64,000 nt of DNA, from NCBI RefSeq assembly GCF_947503705.1, contig NZ_CANNES010000001.1, positions 874,501-938,500 of the forward strand, read 5' to 3'. Of this stretch, positions 18,578-28,046 are shown piece after piece (position 1 is the first letter of the stretch; every line of letters starts with the position of its first letter). The notes under the pieces were generated by a model that worked only from the letters and a program-made list of their open reading frames with translations, did not search any database and was not told the DNA's origin. The position numbers and the translations under genes were made by a program. The DNA is from an uncultured Tateyamaria sp. (GTDB lineage Bacteria > Pseudomonadota > Alphaproteobacteria > Rhodobacterales > Rhodobacteraceae).

Positions 18578-18883
18578 CTAAGAAAGCGAAGCTGCCCAGC
18601 TCAAAAAATCCTCGAACAGAAAACGGACGCCCTTGTCTGGAATAGCCCAATCAGCCCTGGATTCATTGAACCAAAGTGTGCCCAGGTCCGTTTTGTCGTC
18701 AGCTAAGAGACTTTTGCCGTACTTGGCCAGTTCCCGGACTGCCCGATCACCGTATCCTTGGCGAAAATCTTCATAAATTTCATAGCGCGCGCCCGGCGTG
18801 TCTGAATCCCATCCGGGATAGACAAGATCTAGGTCCTGGTGAAGCTGTAGAGTAAAGTCATAAAACGACTGGGGTGGCTTCAT
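18578..18883 (-). CDS. Small acidic protein, probable immunity protein to the adjacent RNase A-type toxin
   Basis: A 101-residue cytoplasmic protein with no signal or membrane segment and a net acidic, aromatic-rich composition (SFYDFTLQLHQDLDLVYPGW, FEDFLSWAASLS). I recognise no named family. The start ATG is one base after the toxin stop, and its ribosome binding site AAGGAGGG lies in the last toxin codons, so translation is tightly coupled. Size, position and coupling are what is expected of an immunity gene in a polymorphic toxin module. GC is low like the toxin gene. Function is inferred from position only. Confidence 0.65.
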   Translation of the reverse strand: MKPPQSFYDFTLQLHQDLDLVYPGWDSDTPGARYEIYEDFRQGYGDRAVRELAKYGKSLLADDKTDLGTLWFNESRADWAIPDKGVRFLFEDFLSWAASLS

Positions 18884-18884
18884 A

Positions 18885-19934
18885 TCAGTCCCTCCTTGGA
18901 TACGATGTGATGATAATAAAGCCATCGGGCATATCTGGGGCATACTCAATCACCGTTCCAACCCCAAACGTCTGCCGAAGAATTACGGGTGATGAGCGTC
19001 GTTGGGTCATTCGGAACGCCTCCGTTCCCGTCGGTGAAGAAAAATCACTTTTCAAGAATGCCCTTTTTCTCCTTCCGCTTACGACGTCTTCGACAACAGC
19101 AGCATTGTTAGCAAGGTTGGAATTCGTCAACTTGCGTGCAGCCTCAAGGGACGGAAATGATCCGTGACGATAGCGATAAAGGCTAAGAAATGGTGATCGA
19201 ACGCGAGGGGTCGTGACAGAACTCAGCAGGAAATCATCGCTCTTTCCTACGTGTTGAGCAATGGTATGCCCTCCACGAACTTCATGTTCCAACAAATCTT
19301 GTGGCGGAACGCTGCCGTCAAAGTCAGCTAAAATTACGTTGTCTCGAGGGGTTGGCGCCATGGGTTCCGCGTAGCACCGGCAGTTATGAGCTTCGCCCGG
19401 ATGCCCGCCAGCCGGGGGATCATCCCAGCGAAATACTTGATCGTCGTACTCTGCATGGCTATCCCGCACTTTGGCATCATCCTGTGAGCGCCAAACATAG
19501 CTCTCAATACCAAGGTCCTCTTGTCGAAGCTGGTTGATCAGACCAGCAAACGCTCGCAACAAGCGTTCTTCCATTGCCGTACGCAGAGGTCTCAGTCGTT
19601 GAGGGTGGTCTTGGTACTCATTGAATATGCTATCAAGTCGCGACTCCCATGCGCTTAACGCTTCCTCTTTGGCGTCTGACACGTCTCTGAGATCAGCTTC
19701 AGACACGAGCGGCACGGTATCTGGGGGCGTCAAAGCGTTCAGAAGCATCCGGGTGTTTTCGGCCGCCACTTGGTCAAGGCGGTCGTCAAAATCTGCCCGT
19801 AGAGCGGAGTAGTTCGGGAAAGCCGATTTGAGAGAAAGCCCAAGGTTTCGGCCTAGAATTCTCCCGTGCCGGTGCGAAAGGACGTATTGGCCAGTGCCGC
19901 CATGCCTTAGGAAGTCACTAAAATTCTGTTGCAT
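18885..19934 (-). CDS. MuF (phage head morphogenesis) domain fused to a CdiA-CT RNase A-like toxin domain
   Basis: A 349-residue protein starting at the ATG at 19934, preceded by GGAGAG; an ATG at 19949 is less likely. Residue numbers here count from 19949. Residues 20-145 are helical. Residues 150-195 carry the Mu gpF / SPP1 gp7 signature YVWRSQDDAKVRDSH then PGEAHNCRCYAEP. After a linker, residues 219-354 resemble the bacterial CdiA-CT RNase A domain: LEHEVRGGHTIAQHVGKSD, a SFPSLEAARK helix, and closing beta-strands (GTVIEYAPDM, GFIIITSY). In the characterised homologue a His of the GGHT region is catalytic. MuF-toxin fusions are known from temperate phages, but no other phage gene is nearby. 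Low GC suggests transfer. The coupled gene downstream is the likely immunity gene. Confidence 0.8.
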   Translation of the reverse strand: MQQNFSDFLRHGGTGQYVLSHRHGRILGRNLGLSLKSAFPNYSALRADFDDRLDQVAAENTRMLLNALTPPDTVPLVSEADLRDVSDAKEEALSAWESRLDSIFNEYQDHPQRLRPLRTAMEERLLRAFAGLINQLRQEDLGIESYVWRSQDDAKVRDSHAEYDDQVFRWDDPPAGGHPGEAHNCRCYAEPMAPTPRDNVILADFDGSVPPQDLLEHEVRGGHTIAQHVGKSDDFLLSSVTTPRVRSPFLSLYRYRHGSFPSLEAARKLTNSNLANNAAVVEDVVSGRRKRAFLKSDFSSPTGTEAFRMTQRRSSPVILRQTFGVGTVIEYAPDMPDGFIIITSYPRRD

Positions 19935-20273
19935 GGACTCTCCGCGCAATAGTTTAGCAAGACTTACTGCGAATTTATGAACAAAAACTGCTCGCTGCGT
20001 TCTATGAGCAGTTCAATAGCGCAACGTGGTTGACACTCATAAGCAGCCGTTCGTTAATGGCGAAGCATCCGGTAAAGTGGGCTCTGACCCGGCTTTAGCC
20101 GCATGCTACACGAACGGCTGTTGTCGGGAAACACGCCAAACTTTGCAAAGTCCGCTTTCTGCGCAATGCGGCCAGCCACCTTATGTAGCACAGTATCGCG
20201 CTGCGCCGCGTAGCAGGTGTGACAAACCTCTTCCTCTTGCCCTCCACACCCCCACCCCCTACATCCTCACCCC
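19935..20273. other. Non-coding gap between the toxin module and smpB
   Basis: No gene is supported. It holds an 11-bp inverted repeat, CAGCCGTTCGT at 20044-20054 and ACGAACGGCTG at 20110-20120, separated by 55 nt. The toxin promoter should be in the first ~80 bases, which are AT-rich. A C-rich stretch precedes smpB. Confidence 0.4.
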
Positions 20274-20747
20274 ATGGCCACCGGTAAATCAGACCCCAAC
20301 TACAAGATCGCTGCCGAGAACCGGCGGGCGCGGTTTGACTATGCCATTGAGGATGACATCGAATGCGGCGTCGTTCTCGAAGGCTCCGAGGTCAAGGCGC
20401 TGCGCCAGGGTGGGGCCAACATCGCCGAAAGCTATGCAGCGGTCGAGGACGGCGAGTTGTGGCTGGTGAACTCCTACATCGCCCCCTACGCCCAGGCCAA
20501 ATCCTTCAAGCATGAAGAACGCCGCCGCCGCAAGCTCCTCGTCTCCCGCAAGGAACTGTCCAAGCTCTGGAACGAGACCCAGCGCAAGGGCATGACCCTC
20601 GTGCCGCTGGTCCTCTATTTCAACCACAAGGGCATGGCCAAGATCAAACTCGGCATCGCCAAAGGCAAAAAGCTGCATGACAAGCGCGACACCTCGGCCA
20701 AACGCGATTGGGGCCGCCAGAAACAGCGGCTCCTGAAACAAGGATGA
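20274..20747 (+). CDS. smpB: SsrA (tmRNA)-binding protein
   Basis: A 157-residue protein that binds tmRNA and takes part in trans-translation, which frees stalled ribosomes and tags their products. The N-terminus ([15 protein letters not shown]) leads into the OB-like core with [14 protein letters not shown] and [11 protein letters not shown]. The C-terminal basic tail has [20 protein letters not shown], which folds into the decoding centre. Length is normal. The tmRNA gene is not in the window. The last bases overlap the GST gene start (ATGA). Confidence 0.96.
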   Translation: MATGKSDPNYKIAAENRRARFDYAIEDDIECGVVLEGSEVKALRQGGANIAESYAAVEDGELWLVNSYIAPYAQAKSFKHEERRRRKLLVSRKELSKLWNETQRKGMTLVPLVLYFNHKGMAKIKLGIAKGKKLHDKRDTSAKRDWGRQKQRLLKQG

Positions 20748-21394
20748 CGCTGACCCTCTATGGTTACCGCTACAGCGTTTACACACGCATCGCCCGGATG
20801 ACGCTGGCCGCTCTGAACGTTGACTACATCTCGGTCGAAGTGGACCCCTTCGCTGATCTACCCGACCCGGAACTGGCAAAAATTACCCGCTTCCATCGCG
20901 TCCCCGTGCTGGACCACGACGGCTTCACCCTGTGCGAAACGTCCGTCATCACCCGCTATCTCGCGACGACCTTGCCGGGCACAAACCTGATCCCCGGCGG
21001 CCCAAAGGCCCAAGCCCGCATGGCCCAGACCATCGCCATCATCGACGCCTACGGCTACTGGCCCATGGTGCGACAGGTGTTCTCCCACGGCGTCTTCCGG
21101 CCCCTCATCGGCGCCGATGCAGACCCGCAAATGGTCCAACAAGGCCTCGCCGCCGCGACCCCCATCCTCGCCCAACTGAACGACATCGCTGCCGAAGGGC
21201 TCGTGCTGAACGGCCCCCTGACCCTCGCCGACTTCCACCTCGCCCCCATGCTCGGCTATTTCGCCATGGCCCCCCAAGGCGCTCAGGCGCTGCAGACCCA
21301 CCCGGCGCTCACCAAATGGTGGGACAAGATGCAACAGCATCCAAGCTACATTGCGACCGACCCCGGTCTTGCAACGCTCACCGCGCAGGCGTAA
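20744..21394 (+). CDS. Glutathione S-transferase family protein
   Basis: A 216-residue cytosolic GST. The N-terminal thioredoxin-like domain starts with [17 protein letters not shown] and has the cis-proline/glutathione motif [21 protein letters not shown]. The C-terminal helical domain has [12 protein letters not shown]. The start ATG overlaps the smpB stop by 4 bp. The substrate is unknown; the residue at the usual catalytic position is in the YRYSVYT loop. Confidence 0.85.
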   Translation: MTLTLYGYRYSVYTRIARMTLAALNVDYISVEVDPFADLPDPELAKITRFHRVPVLDHDGFTLCETSVITRYLATTLPGTNLIPGGPKAQARMAQTIAIIDAYGYWPMVRQVFSHGVFRPLIGADADPQMVQQGLAAATPILAQLNDIAAEGLVLNGPLTLADFHLAPMLGYFAMAPQGAQALQTHPALTKWWDKMQQHPSYIATDPGLATLTAQA

Positions 21395-21424
21395 CCAGAC
21401 AAGGACGCAAAGCGGGAGGCGCAT

Positions 21425-22282
21425 ATGCCCCAGGATGATCCCAAAACACTGGTCTCAACCGATTGGTTGGCGGCCCATCTCAAAGACCCCGATCTGCGGA
21501 TCCTCGACGCCTCTTGGTACATGCCCGACAGCGGGCGGGACGCGCGCGCCGAATACGAGGGCACGCATATCCCCGGCGCACGGTTCTTCGATATCGAAGA
21601 GATCTCCGACGCCCGCTCCGATCAGCCGCACATGGCCCCCCCGGTCGAGAAATTCATGAGCCGGATGCGGGCCCTTGGCGTGGGCGACGGGCACCAGGTG
21701 GTGGTCTATGACGGCACGGGTATCTTCTCGGCCCCACGGGTCTGGTGGCTCTTCAAACTGATGGGGCACCGGGACGTGGCGGTGCTCGACGGCGGGCTGC
21801 CCAAATGGCAAGCCGAGGGGCGCCCGACCGAAGACATGGCACCCATTGTCAAGGATCGGCACATGACGGTGCGGTTCCAGAACCAACTGGTCCGGGACGT
21901 CACCCAAGTCAGTCGCGCCTCAAAACTGGGCTCGACCCAGATCGTGGACGCGCGCGCCGCCGCCCGGTTCCGGGGTGAGGCGCCAGAGCCACGCGCGGGG
22001 CTGCGCGCCGGGCACATCCCGGGGTCGCGCAACGTGCCGTTTGGCCTGCTGCTCAATGACGACCAAACGATGAAGCCCGCCAGCGAGACGACAGCCATTT
22101 TCGAAGCGGCAGGCATCGACATGTCAAAACCCATTATCACCAGCTGCGGATCAGGGATCACCGCCGCGATCCTCGGCCTCGCGCTGGAACGCGCAGGCCA
22201 CGACAGCTGGTCGCTATATGACGGAAGCTGGGCCGAATGGGGGATGTTCCCCACCGTGCCCGTCGCCACAGGAGAGGCCTGA
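21425..22282 (+). CDS. sseA: 3-mercaptopyruvate/thiosulfate sulfurtransferase
   Basis: A 285-residue protein with two rhodanese domains. The second carries the active cysteine Cys241 in the loop CGSGIT, the form typical of 3-mercaptopyruvate sulfurtransferase rather than thiosulfate sulfurtransferase. The first domain has LRILDASWYMP and HIPGARFFDIE. It transfers sulfur from 3-mercaptopyruvate to thiols or cyanide. Its stop overlaps the aminotransferase start (TGATG). Transamination of cysteine by the aminotransferase could supply 3-mercaptopyruvate, a plausible functional link. Confidence 0.9.
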   Translation: MPQDDPKTLVSTDWLAAHLKDPDLRILDASWYMPDSGRDARAEYEGTHIPGARFFDIEEISDARSDQPHMAPPVEKFMSRMRALGVGDGHQVVVYDGTGIFSAPRVWWLFKLMGHRDVAVLDGGLPKWQAEGRPTEDMAPIVKDRHMTVRFQNQLVRDVTQVSRASKLGSTQIVDARAAARFRGEAPEPRAGLRAGHIPGSRNVPFGLLLNDDQTMKPASETTAIFEAAGIDMSKPIITSCGSGITAAILGLALERAGHDSWSLYDGSWAEWGMFPTVPVATGEA

Positions 22283-23463
22283 TGTTCGAAACCCTGCAAG
22301 CCCAAAAACCCGATGCGATTCTCGCTCTGGTCCAGATGTTCAAGGACGATCCGCGCAGCGACAAGATCGACCTGGGCGTCGGCGTCTACAAGGATGCGTC
22401 GGGCAACACGCCCGTGATGCGCGCGGTCAAGGCCGCCGAACAGCAGCTTTGGGAAAACGAGACCAGCAAAAGCTATGTGGCGCTGACGGGCGATCCGGGC
22501 TTCTCGGATGCAATGGTCAAACTGGTGCTGGGCGACGCGGTGCCGCGCGCCACCGTCTCGGCGGCGGCAACGCCCGGTGGTACAGGCGCTGTGCGGCAGG
22601 CGTTTGAGCTGATCAAGCTGGCGCGGCCTGATGCGCGGGTGTTCGTGTCGAACCCGACCTGGCCCAACCACCTGTCGATCCTCGAATATCTGGGCATGGA
22701 AATGGTGCCCTACCGCTATTTCGACAACGAAACACGGGGCGTGGATTTCGATGCCATGCTCGATGATCTCAAAACGGCCAAAGCGGGCGATGTCGTGCTG
22801 CTGCACGGCTGCTGCCACAACCCGACCGGGGCCAACCTGACCATGCCGCAATGGCAAGAGGTCATCGCGGTGCTGCAACAGACTGGCGCAGTCCCAATGA
22901 TCGACATTGCCTATCAGGGGTTCGGCGACGGGCTAGAGGCGGACGCGCAAGCCACCCGCGCCGTGGCCGCTGCGCTGCCCGAATGCCTGATTGCCGCCAG
23001 TTGCTCGAAAAACTTCGGCATCTACCGCGAACGCACCGGCATCCTGATGATGATCGCAAACGGAACAGAGGCCAAAGTGGCGCAGGGCACGCTGGCCTTC
23101 CTCAATCGTCAAAACTTCTCTTTCCCACCCGATCACGGCGCGCGGTTGGTGACGATGATCCTGAATGACGACGAACTCCGTACCGACTGGATGGCCGAGG
23201 TCGAGGCGATGCGCGTCTCCATGCTGGGCCTGCGGGAACAACTGGCCACGGAATTGCGGCAGCGGGCAGGCTCTGACCGGTTCGGGTTCATCGCCCAACA
23301 CCGGGGCATGTTCTCACGGCTCGGCACCACGCCCGAGATGGTCCAGAAACTCCGCGAAGATCATGGCATCTACATGGTCGGTGACAGCCGCCTCAACATC
23401 GCAGGGCTCAACGCCAACAGCGTCCCGCTGCTGGCCGAGGCGATCGTCAAAGCAGGCGTCTGA
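22282..23463 (+). CDS. Aromatic amino acid aminotransferase (class I, AspC/TyrB type)
   Basis: A 393-residue PLP enzyme of aminotransferase subgroup I-alpha. The PLP lysine is Lys243 in SCSKNFGIYRERTG. Asn180 (HNPTGAN), Asp208 and Tyr211 (DIAYQGFGDG) complete the cofactor site, and the N-terminal VGVYKDASGNTPV is typical. It exchanges amino groups between aromatic amino acids or aspartate and 2-oxoglutarate. The start ATG overlaps the sseA stop. A terminator follows 24 bp after the stop. TyrB or AspC specificity cannot be fixed from sequence alone. Confidence 0.92.
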   Translation: MFETLQAQKPDAILALVQMFKDDPRSDKIDLGVGVYKDASGNTPVMRAVKAAEQQLWENETSKSYVALTGDPGFSDAMVKLVLGDAVPRATVSAAATPGGTGAVRQAFELIKLARPDARVFVSNPTWPNHLSILEYLGMEMVPYRYFDNETRGVDFDAMLDDLKTAKAGDVVLLHGCCHNPTGANLTMPQWQEVIAVLQQTGAVPMIDIAYQGFGDGLEADAQATRAVAAALPECLIAASCSKNFGIYRERTGILMMIANGTEAKVAQGTLAFLNRQNFSFPPDHGARLVTMILNDDELRTDWMAEVEAMRVSMLGLREQLATELRQRAGSDRFGFIAQHRGMFSRLGTTPEMVQKLREDHGIYMVGDSRLNIAGLNANSVPLLAEAIVKAGV

Positions 23464-23487
23464 AACCCCGACGCCCACAATGCAAAC

Positions 23488-23520
23488 GAGGGTCGCTCTC
23501 TCCAGGGCGGCCCTCTTTAT
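23488..23520 (+). terminator. Rho-independent terminator after the aminotransferase
   Basis: A 9-bp stem GAGGGTCGC / GCGGCCCTC (one G-U pair) with a 10-nt loop is followed by TTTAT. It ends the sseA-aminotransferase transcript. Confidence 0.75.
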
Positions 23521-23551
23521 CTTCATTGTTCCAAAAATATGCTCCCCCCGG
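23519..23551 (-). repeat. Dispersed intergenic repeat, copy B
   Basis: On the minus strand: GGGGGGAGCATATTTTTGG followed by AACAATGAAGAT, nearly identical to copy A at 14681 and related to copy C at 54283. It lies between convergent genes. Confidence 0.7.
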
Positions 23552-23851
23552 AGGGTCGTTTGGCCACAGGTGCAACGGCCTAAATCTAACCACCCGGTTA
23601 ACGGCGCACAAATTCCCGGCAGATATCGCTTTGTTAACCCTGCCATCCGTAGGGCCAAATCAATCTGTACAGATTGGGGCACAAAGTGCTCATTTTAAAA
23701 ATGAGCATGGATTTGGCGCAAATCCACCCCGCTCAAAGTGCACAGGTTTGGCCCCGCACTGTACGTTTTTCAAAAGAAACGTCAGCGCTGCGGAAAACCG
23801 GGATTGTCCCTTAACCCACCGCACGCTGTGTAAGCGTTCTGTTCATTGGAC
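23552..23851. other. Palindrome-rich non-coding region between aminotransferase and amtB
   Basis: No gene is supported, but four inverted repeats follow each other in about 120 bp. They are CAATCTGTACAGATTG (23661-23676, perfect), TGCTCAT...ATGAGCA (23687-23707), GGATTTG-GCG-CAAATCC (23709-23725, perfect) and ACGTTT...AAACGT (23763-23782). The series could fold as a structured RNA or serve as protein-binding sites. Confidence 0.5.
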
Positions 23852-23880
23852 AAAAAAAGACCGGGCGCGAACGCCCGGCC
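23852..23880 (-). terminator. Rho-independent terminator of glnK-amtB
   Basis: Minus strand: a CCGGGCG / CGCCCGG stem with a TTCG loop, then TCTTTTTTT. It lies 30 bp after the amtB stop. Confidence 0.85.
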
Positions 23881-23909
23881 AGTGGTTCAAGGTTCCGAGA
23901 GGAAGGTGC

Positions 23910-25220
23910 TCAGCCCTTGGAGAACTCAGGGTACGCTTCCATGCCCATTTCCGACATATCCAGACCGTTGATCTCGTCCTCTTCGCTGACGCGGATACCC
24001 ATGACAGCCTTGAGGATGAACCAGACGATCAGCGATGCGACGAAGGTGAACACACCGTATGCCACGATACCTGTCAGCTGAGCCGTAAGGGTCGCGCTAC
24101 CGCTGAACACAACCGCGATGGTGCCCCAGATGCCTGCAAACAGGTGCACCGGAATGGCGCCGACAACGTCGTCGATCTTCAGCTTGTCGAGCAGCGGAAT
24201 GGTGAACACAACGATCACACCACCAACACCACCGATCAGCAACGCACCCAGCAGGGACGGTGCCAGAGGCTCGGCCGTGATGGACACCAGGCCCGCCAGC
24301 GCGCCGTTCAGCACCATGGTCAGGTCAGGCTTTTTGTAGAGCAGTTGCGACAGGATCAGCGCTGTGACAGCACCGGCTGCGGCGGCCATGTTGGTGTTGG
24401 CAAAGATGCGCGATACGTCAGACACGTCACCCACGGTGCCCATCGCAAGCTGCGAACCACCGTTAAAGCCGAACCAACCCAGCCACAGGATGAACGTACC
24501 CAAAGTAGCAAGGGCGAGGTTCGAACCAGGCATCGGATTTGTTTTGCCGTCCTTGTATTTGCCCAAGCGGGGGCCAAGCACGATGACACCAGCCAGAGCG
24601 GCCCAGCCACCCACAGAGTGCACGACCGTTGAGCCGGCAAAATCGGAGAAGCCCAGCTCGGACAACCAGCCGCCGCCCCACTGCCAGGAGCCCGAGATCG
24701 GGTACATAAAGCCAGTCAAAACAACGACAAAGATCAGGAAGGGCCACAGCTTGATCCGCTCAGCAACGGCACCCGAAACGATGGATGCGGTGGCCGCGAC
24801 AAACACCAGCTGGAAGAAGAAATCCGAACCAACGGACGCATAATCCAGGGCCGCATCCGCAGCCGAAACGCCAACATCGTCCAGAATGGTCCAACCACCC
24901 AGGGCAAAGAACCCGTTAAAGTCGCCGGGGTACATCGTGTTGAAGCCGACCAGCCAATACATGATCGCCGCGATCGAGAAGAGCGCGATGTTCTTGGTCA
25001 TCTGCATCGTGACGTTCTTGGAGCGGACAAGGCCGCCTTCGAGCATCGCAAAGCCGGCGGCCATGAAGAATACGAGGAAACCCGCCATGCAGAACAGCAG
25101 GGTTGTCATGATATATGGGCCGATCTCGTCAAAGCTCGGAGCGGGGGCATCTTGTGCCAGCGCCAGCGTCGGCAATGCGGTCAGAGCCGCGCCAACGATA
25201 AGAGATTTCGTGAGTTTCAT
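23910..25220 (-). CDS. amtB: Ammonium transporter
   Basis: A 436-residue inner-membrane channel with a cleavable signal peptide (about 1-22, ending ALAQ) and about 11 membrane helices. The twin-histidine pore is visible as STVVHSVGG and PVHLFAGIWG; other conserved segments are LFCMAGFLVFFMAAGFAMLE and GWFGFNGGS. It moves ammonium into the cell under nitrogen limitation. The ATG at 25220 begins the signal peptide; longer readings lack a ribosome site. It lies 28 bp downstream of glnK, whose product blocks the pore when nitrogen is plentiful. Confidence 0.95.
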   Translation of the reverse strand: MKLTKSLIVGAALTALPTLALAQDAPAPSFDEIGPYIMTTLLFCMAGFLVFFMAAGFAMLEGGLVRSKNVTMQMTKNIALFSIAAIMYWLVGFNTMYPGDFNGFFALGGWTILDDVGVSAADAALDYASVGSDFFFQLVFVAATASIVSGAVAERIKLWPFLIFVVVLTGFMYPISGSWQWGGGWLSELGFSDFAGSTVVHSVGGWAALAGVIVLGPRLGKYKDGKTNPMPGSNLALATLGTFILWLGWFGFNGGSQLAMGTVGDVSDVSRIFANTNMAAAAGAVTALILSQLLYKKPDLTMVLNGALAGLVSITAEPLAPSLLGALLIGGVGGVIVVFTIPLLDKLKIDDVVGAIPVHLFAGIWGTIAVVFSGSATLTAQLTGIVAYGVFTFVASLIVWFILKAVMGIRVSEEDEINGLDMSEMGMEAYPEFSKG

Positions 25221-25248
25221 TGTCCGTAGTTTCCCTATGCTGGTGCGC

Positions 25249-25743
<495 letters not shown>

Positions 25744-25839
25744 TCAGTTAGGAATCGCAATCAGGCCGCTCTACGGGCGTGGCAAAGCCGATCAAAGACG
25801 ATATGATGCGCAAAACAAAAGGCCGGGCAGGGGTCGATA

Positions 25840-28044
25840 ATGAGTGATTCAAAACGTGGGAAACGGCCCCTTGTGGCTGATCGCCGGTATCCCAAGGGCA
25901 CGGGCAAAGCGCCCGCCAAAAAGCCTGTCAAGAAACCCGCGCCCAAACGGCGCACGCCTGCCCGCAAACCCAAAAAGACCGACAATATCCTTGTTCGCAT
26001 CCTTCGCTGGTTCCTCCGTTTGATCTGGGTGATCACCTGGCGCGTCACGGCGGTGGCCGTGCTGATCCTGGCGCTGGCGGTTGGATATACATGGACGACG
26101 CTGCCCAATGCCGATGCTTTGCTGGATGGCCGCGCACGGGGGTCAGTGACGCTTGAGGATCGCGAGGGAAAAACCTTTGCCTGGCGCGGGGACCAGTTCG
26201 GCGGGGCCGTGACCGTGGCTACCGTTTCGCCCGCACTGCGCGACGCTGTGGTCGCCACCGAAGACCGCCGGTTCTATCGCCATTTCGGGCTGAGCCCCCG
26301 CGGCATCGCCTCGGCCGTGCGTATCAACCTGCGCGAGGGGCGCGGGCCGCTTGAGGGGCATGGTGGCTCGACCATCACCCAACAGACGGCGAAACTGCTT
26401 TGCCTCGGCGTTGAATATGATCCCAGCGCCTGGGCCTCCGAGGCGGCTTACGTGCGCGATTGTCGGCGTGGGTCGCTGCAACGCAAAGCCAAGGAAGCCG
26501 TCTATGCCCTGGCGATGGAGGCGAAGTATTCCAAGGACGAGATACTGTCGATCTACCTCAACCGTGCCTATATGGGCGGCGGCGCTTATGGCACAGAGGC
26601 GGCTGCACAGCGTTATTTCGGCAAGGCGGCGGCTCTGACCACCCCGGCAGAGGCCGCGATGCTGGCCGGACTATTGACCGCGCCGTCCTCGCTTGCGCCA
26701 ACCGCGAACCTGCAACGCTCGCAGGATCGGGCGGCCACCGTGCTGCGCCTCATGGGGGATCAAGGATACCTGTCCCAAACGGAGGTCGCGCGCTGGCAGG
26801 AAAACCCCGCCACCCTGTCGCCGGCCGCCCGGCGCAAAGCAGGGGGGTATTTTGCCGATTGGGTCATGGCGTCCGGCCCCGAGTTCTTTACCCGCAACAC
26901 GACCGAAGACGTGATTATCAGCACCACGCTGGATCAGCGCCTTCAACGGGCCGCCGAAGAGGCGCTTGACTATATATTCGAAAACAAGGTGCGCGAGGGG
27001 TCCAAGGCCCAGGCTGCCATCGTCGTCATGGGGGCGGACGGCGCTGTGCGGGCCATGGTTGGTGGGCGTGAAAGCCGTGTGGCGGGTGTGTTCAACCGCG
27101 CGATCCAGGCGAAACGGCAAACCGGCTCTGCCTTCAAGCCATTCGTTTACGCCGCGGCGATGGATCTGGGCTATTCGCCCTTGGACACGGTTGTGGACGA
27201 ACCTTATTGCCTGAACATCCCCGGCTCGGGCGAATGGTGTCCCGGCAACTATACCAACACGTTCTCGGGCCAGGTGACGTTGACCGACGCGTTGAAGCAG
27301 TCGCTGAACATACCTGCGGTCAAAGTATCGGAATCGGTGGGCCGCGACCTTGTGCGCCAAGTGGCCAGCCAGTTCGGTATCGAAAACGATCTGGCAGACG
27401 GGCCCGCACTTGCGCTGGGAGCATCGGAAAGCACGTTGCTTGAGATGACGGGGGCCTATGCGGGCATCCTGAATGGCGGGTCATCGGTCACGCCCTACGG
27501 CCTTGTGAACCTGCGCTTGCAGGGCGACACTGAACCTTTGATGGGCACCGGTGGCGGCATCGGCGAGCGGGTCATCCAAGAAGAGGCGGCCGGGCAACTT
27601 ATCTGGATGATGGAAAAGGTTGTGTCAGAAGGCACGGGCGCGCGGGCGCAATTCGGTGGCCGCCAGATCGCGGGCAAGACCGGCACGACGCAGGCTGCGC
27701 GGGATGCGTGGTTTATCGGCTTTACGGCGGATTACGTCACGGGCGTCTGGATGGGTTATGACGATAACACGCCGCTGACAGGCGTGACCGGGGGCGGATT
27801 GCCTGCAGAGATATTTCGCGAGACGATGATCCGGGTTCACGAAGGTGTGCCAGTCAGGCCGCTCCCGATGCTTGCGCCGCAAGGTGCGCCGCGACCGCAG
27901 GCCGAAACAACCAGCAACCGGCGCGAACGGACGATCCCCCGCACGACCGAGGGTCTGATTGACATGCTGCTGCGCGATATTCTGGGCGGGGGCGGCCCAC
28001 CATCGGGCCAACCCAACAACCGTATTCCGGGCGAAAGCCGCTAG
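25840..28044 (+). CDS. PBP1A-family bifunctional peptidoglycan synthase
   Basis: A 734-residue class A penicillin-binding protein. A basic, Lys/Pro-rich cytoplasmic tail (1-50) is followed by one membrane helix (about 62-84). The GT51 transglycosylase domain has Glu141 (TEDRRFYRHFG) and GGSTITQQTAKLL. The transpeptidase domain has Ser430-x-x-Lys433 (TGSAFKPF), SLN (488-490) and KTGTT (613-617). It polymerises and cross-links peptidoglycan in the periplasm. The order and spacing of motifs are complete, so it should be active. Its stop lies 2 bp from that of the convergent mlaC-like gene. Confidence 0.93.
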   Translation: MSDSKRGKRPLVADRRYPKGTGKAPAKKPVKKPAPKRRTPARKPKKTDNILVRILRWFLRLIWVITWRVTAVAVLILALAVGYTWTTLPNADALLDGRARGSVTLEDREGKTFAWRGDQFGGAVTVATVSPALRDAVVATEDRRFYRHFGLSPRGIASAVRINLREGRGPLEGHGGSTITQQTAKLLCLGVEYDPSAWASEAAYVRDCRRGSLQRKAKEAVYALAMEAKYSKDEILSIYLNRAYMGGGAYGTEAAAQRYFGKAAALTTPAEAAMLAGLLTAPSSLAPTANLQRSQDRAATVLRLMGDQGYLSQTEVARWQENPATLSPAARRKAGGYFADWVMASGPEFFTRNTTEDVIISTTLDQRLQRAAEEALDYIFENKVREGSKAQAAIVVMGADGAVRAMVGGRESRVAGVFNRAIQAKRQTGSAFKPFVYAAAMDLGYSPLDTVVDEPYCLNIPGSGEWCPGNYTNTFSGQVTLTDALKQSLNIPAVKVSESVGRDLVRQVASQFGIENDLADGPALALGASESTLLEMTGAYAGILNGGSSVTPYGLVNLRLQGDTEPLMGTGGGIGERVIQEEAAGQLIWMMEKVVSEGTGARAQFGGRQIAGKTGTTQAARDAWFIGFTADYVTGVWMGYDDNTPLTGVTGGGLPAEIFRETMIRVHEGVPVRPLPMLAPQGAPRPQAETTSNRRERTIPRTTEGLIDMLLRDILGGGGPPSGQPNNRIPGESR

Positions 28045-28046
28045 GG

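Noticed and set aside
18885-20273. Prophage next to smpB
   Set aside because: Apart from the MuF domain there is no integrase, terminase, portal, capsid or tail gene, and the tmRNA gene is not here.
23526-24632. Open frame running from the palindromic gap into antisense of amtB
   Set aside because: The second half is antisense to a clear transporter and the first half lies in hairpin-rich non-coding DNA; no ribosome site or domain.
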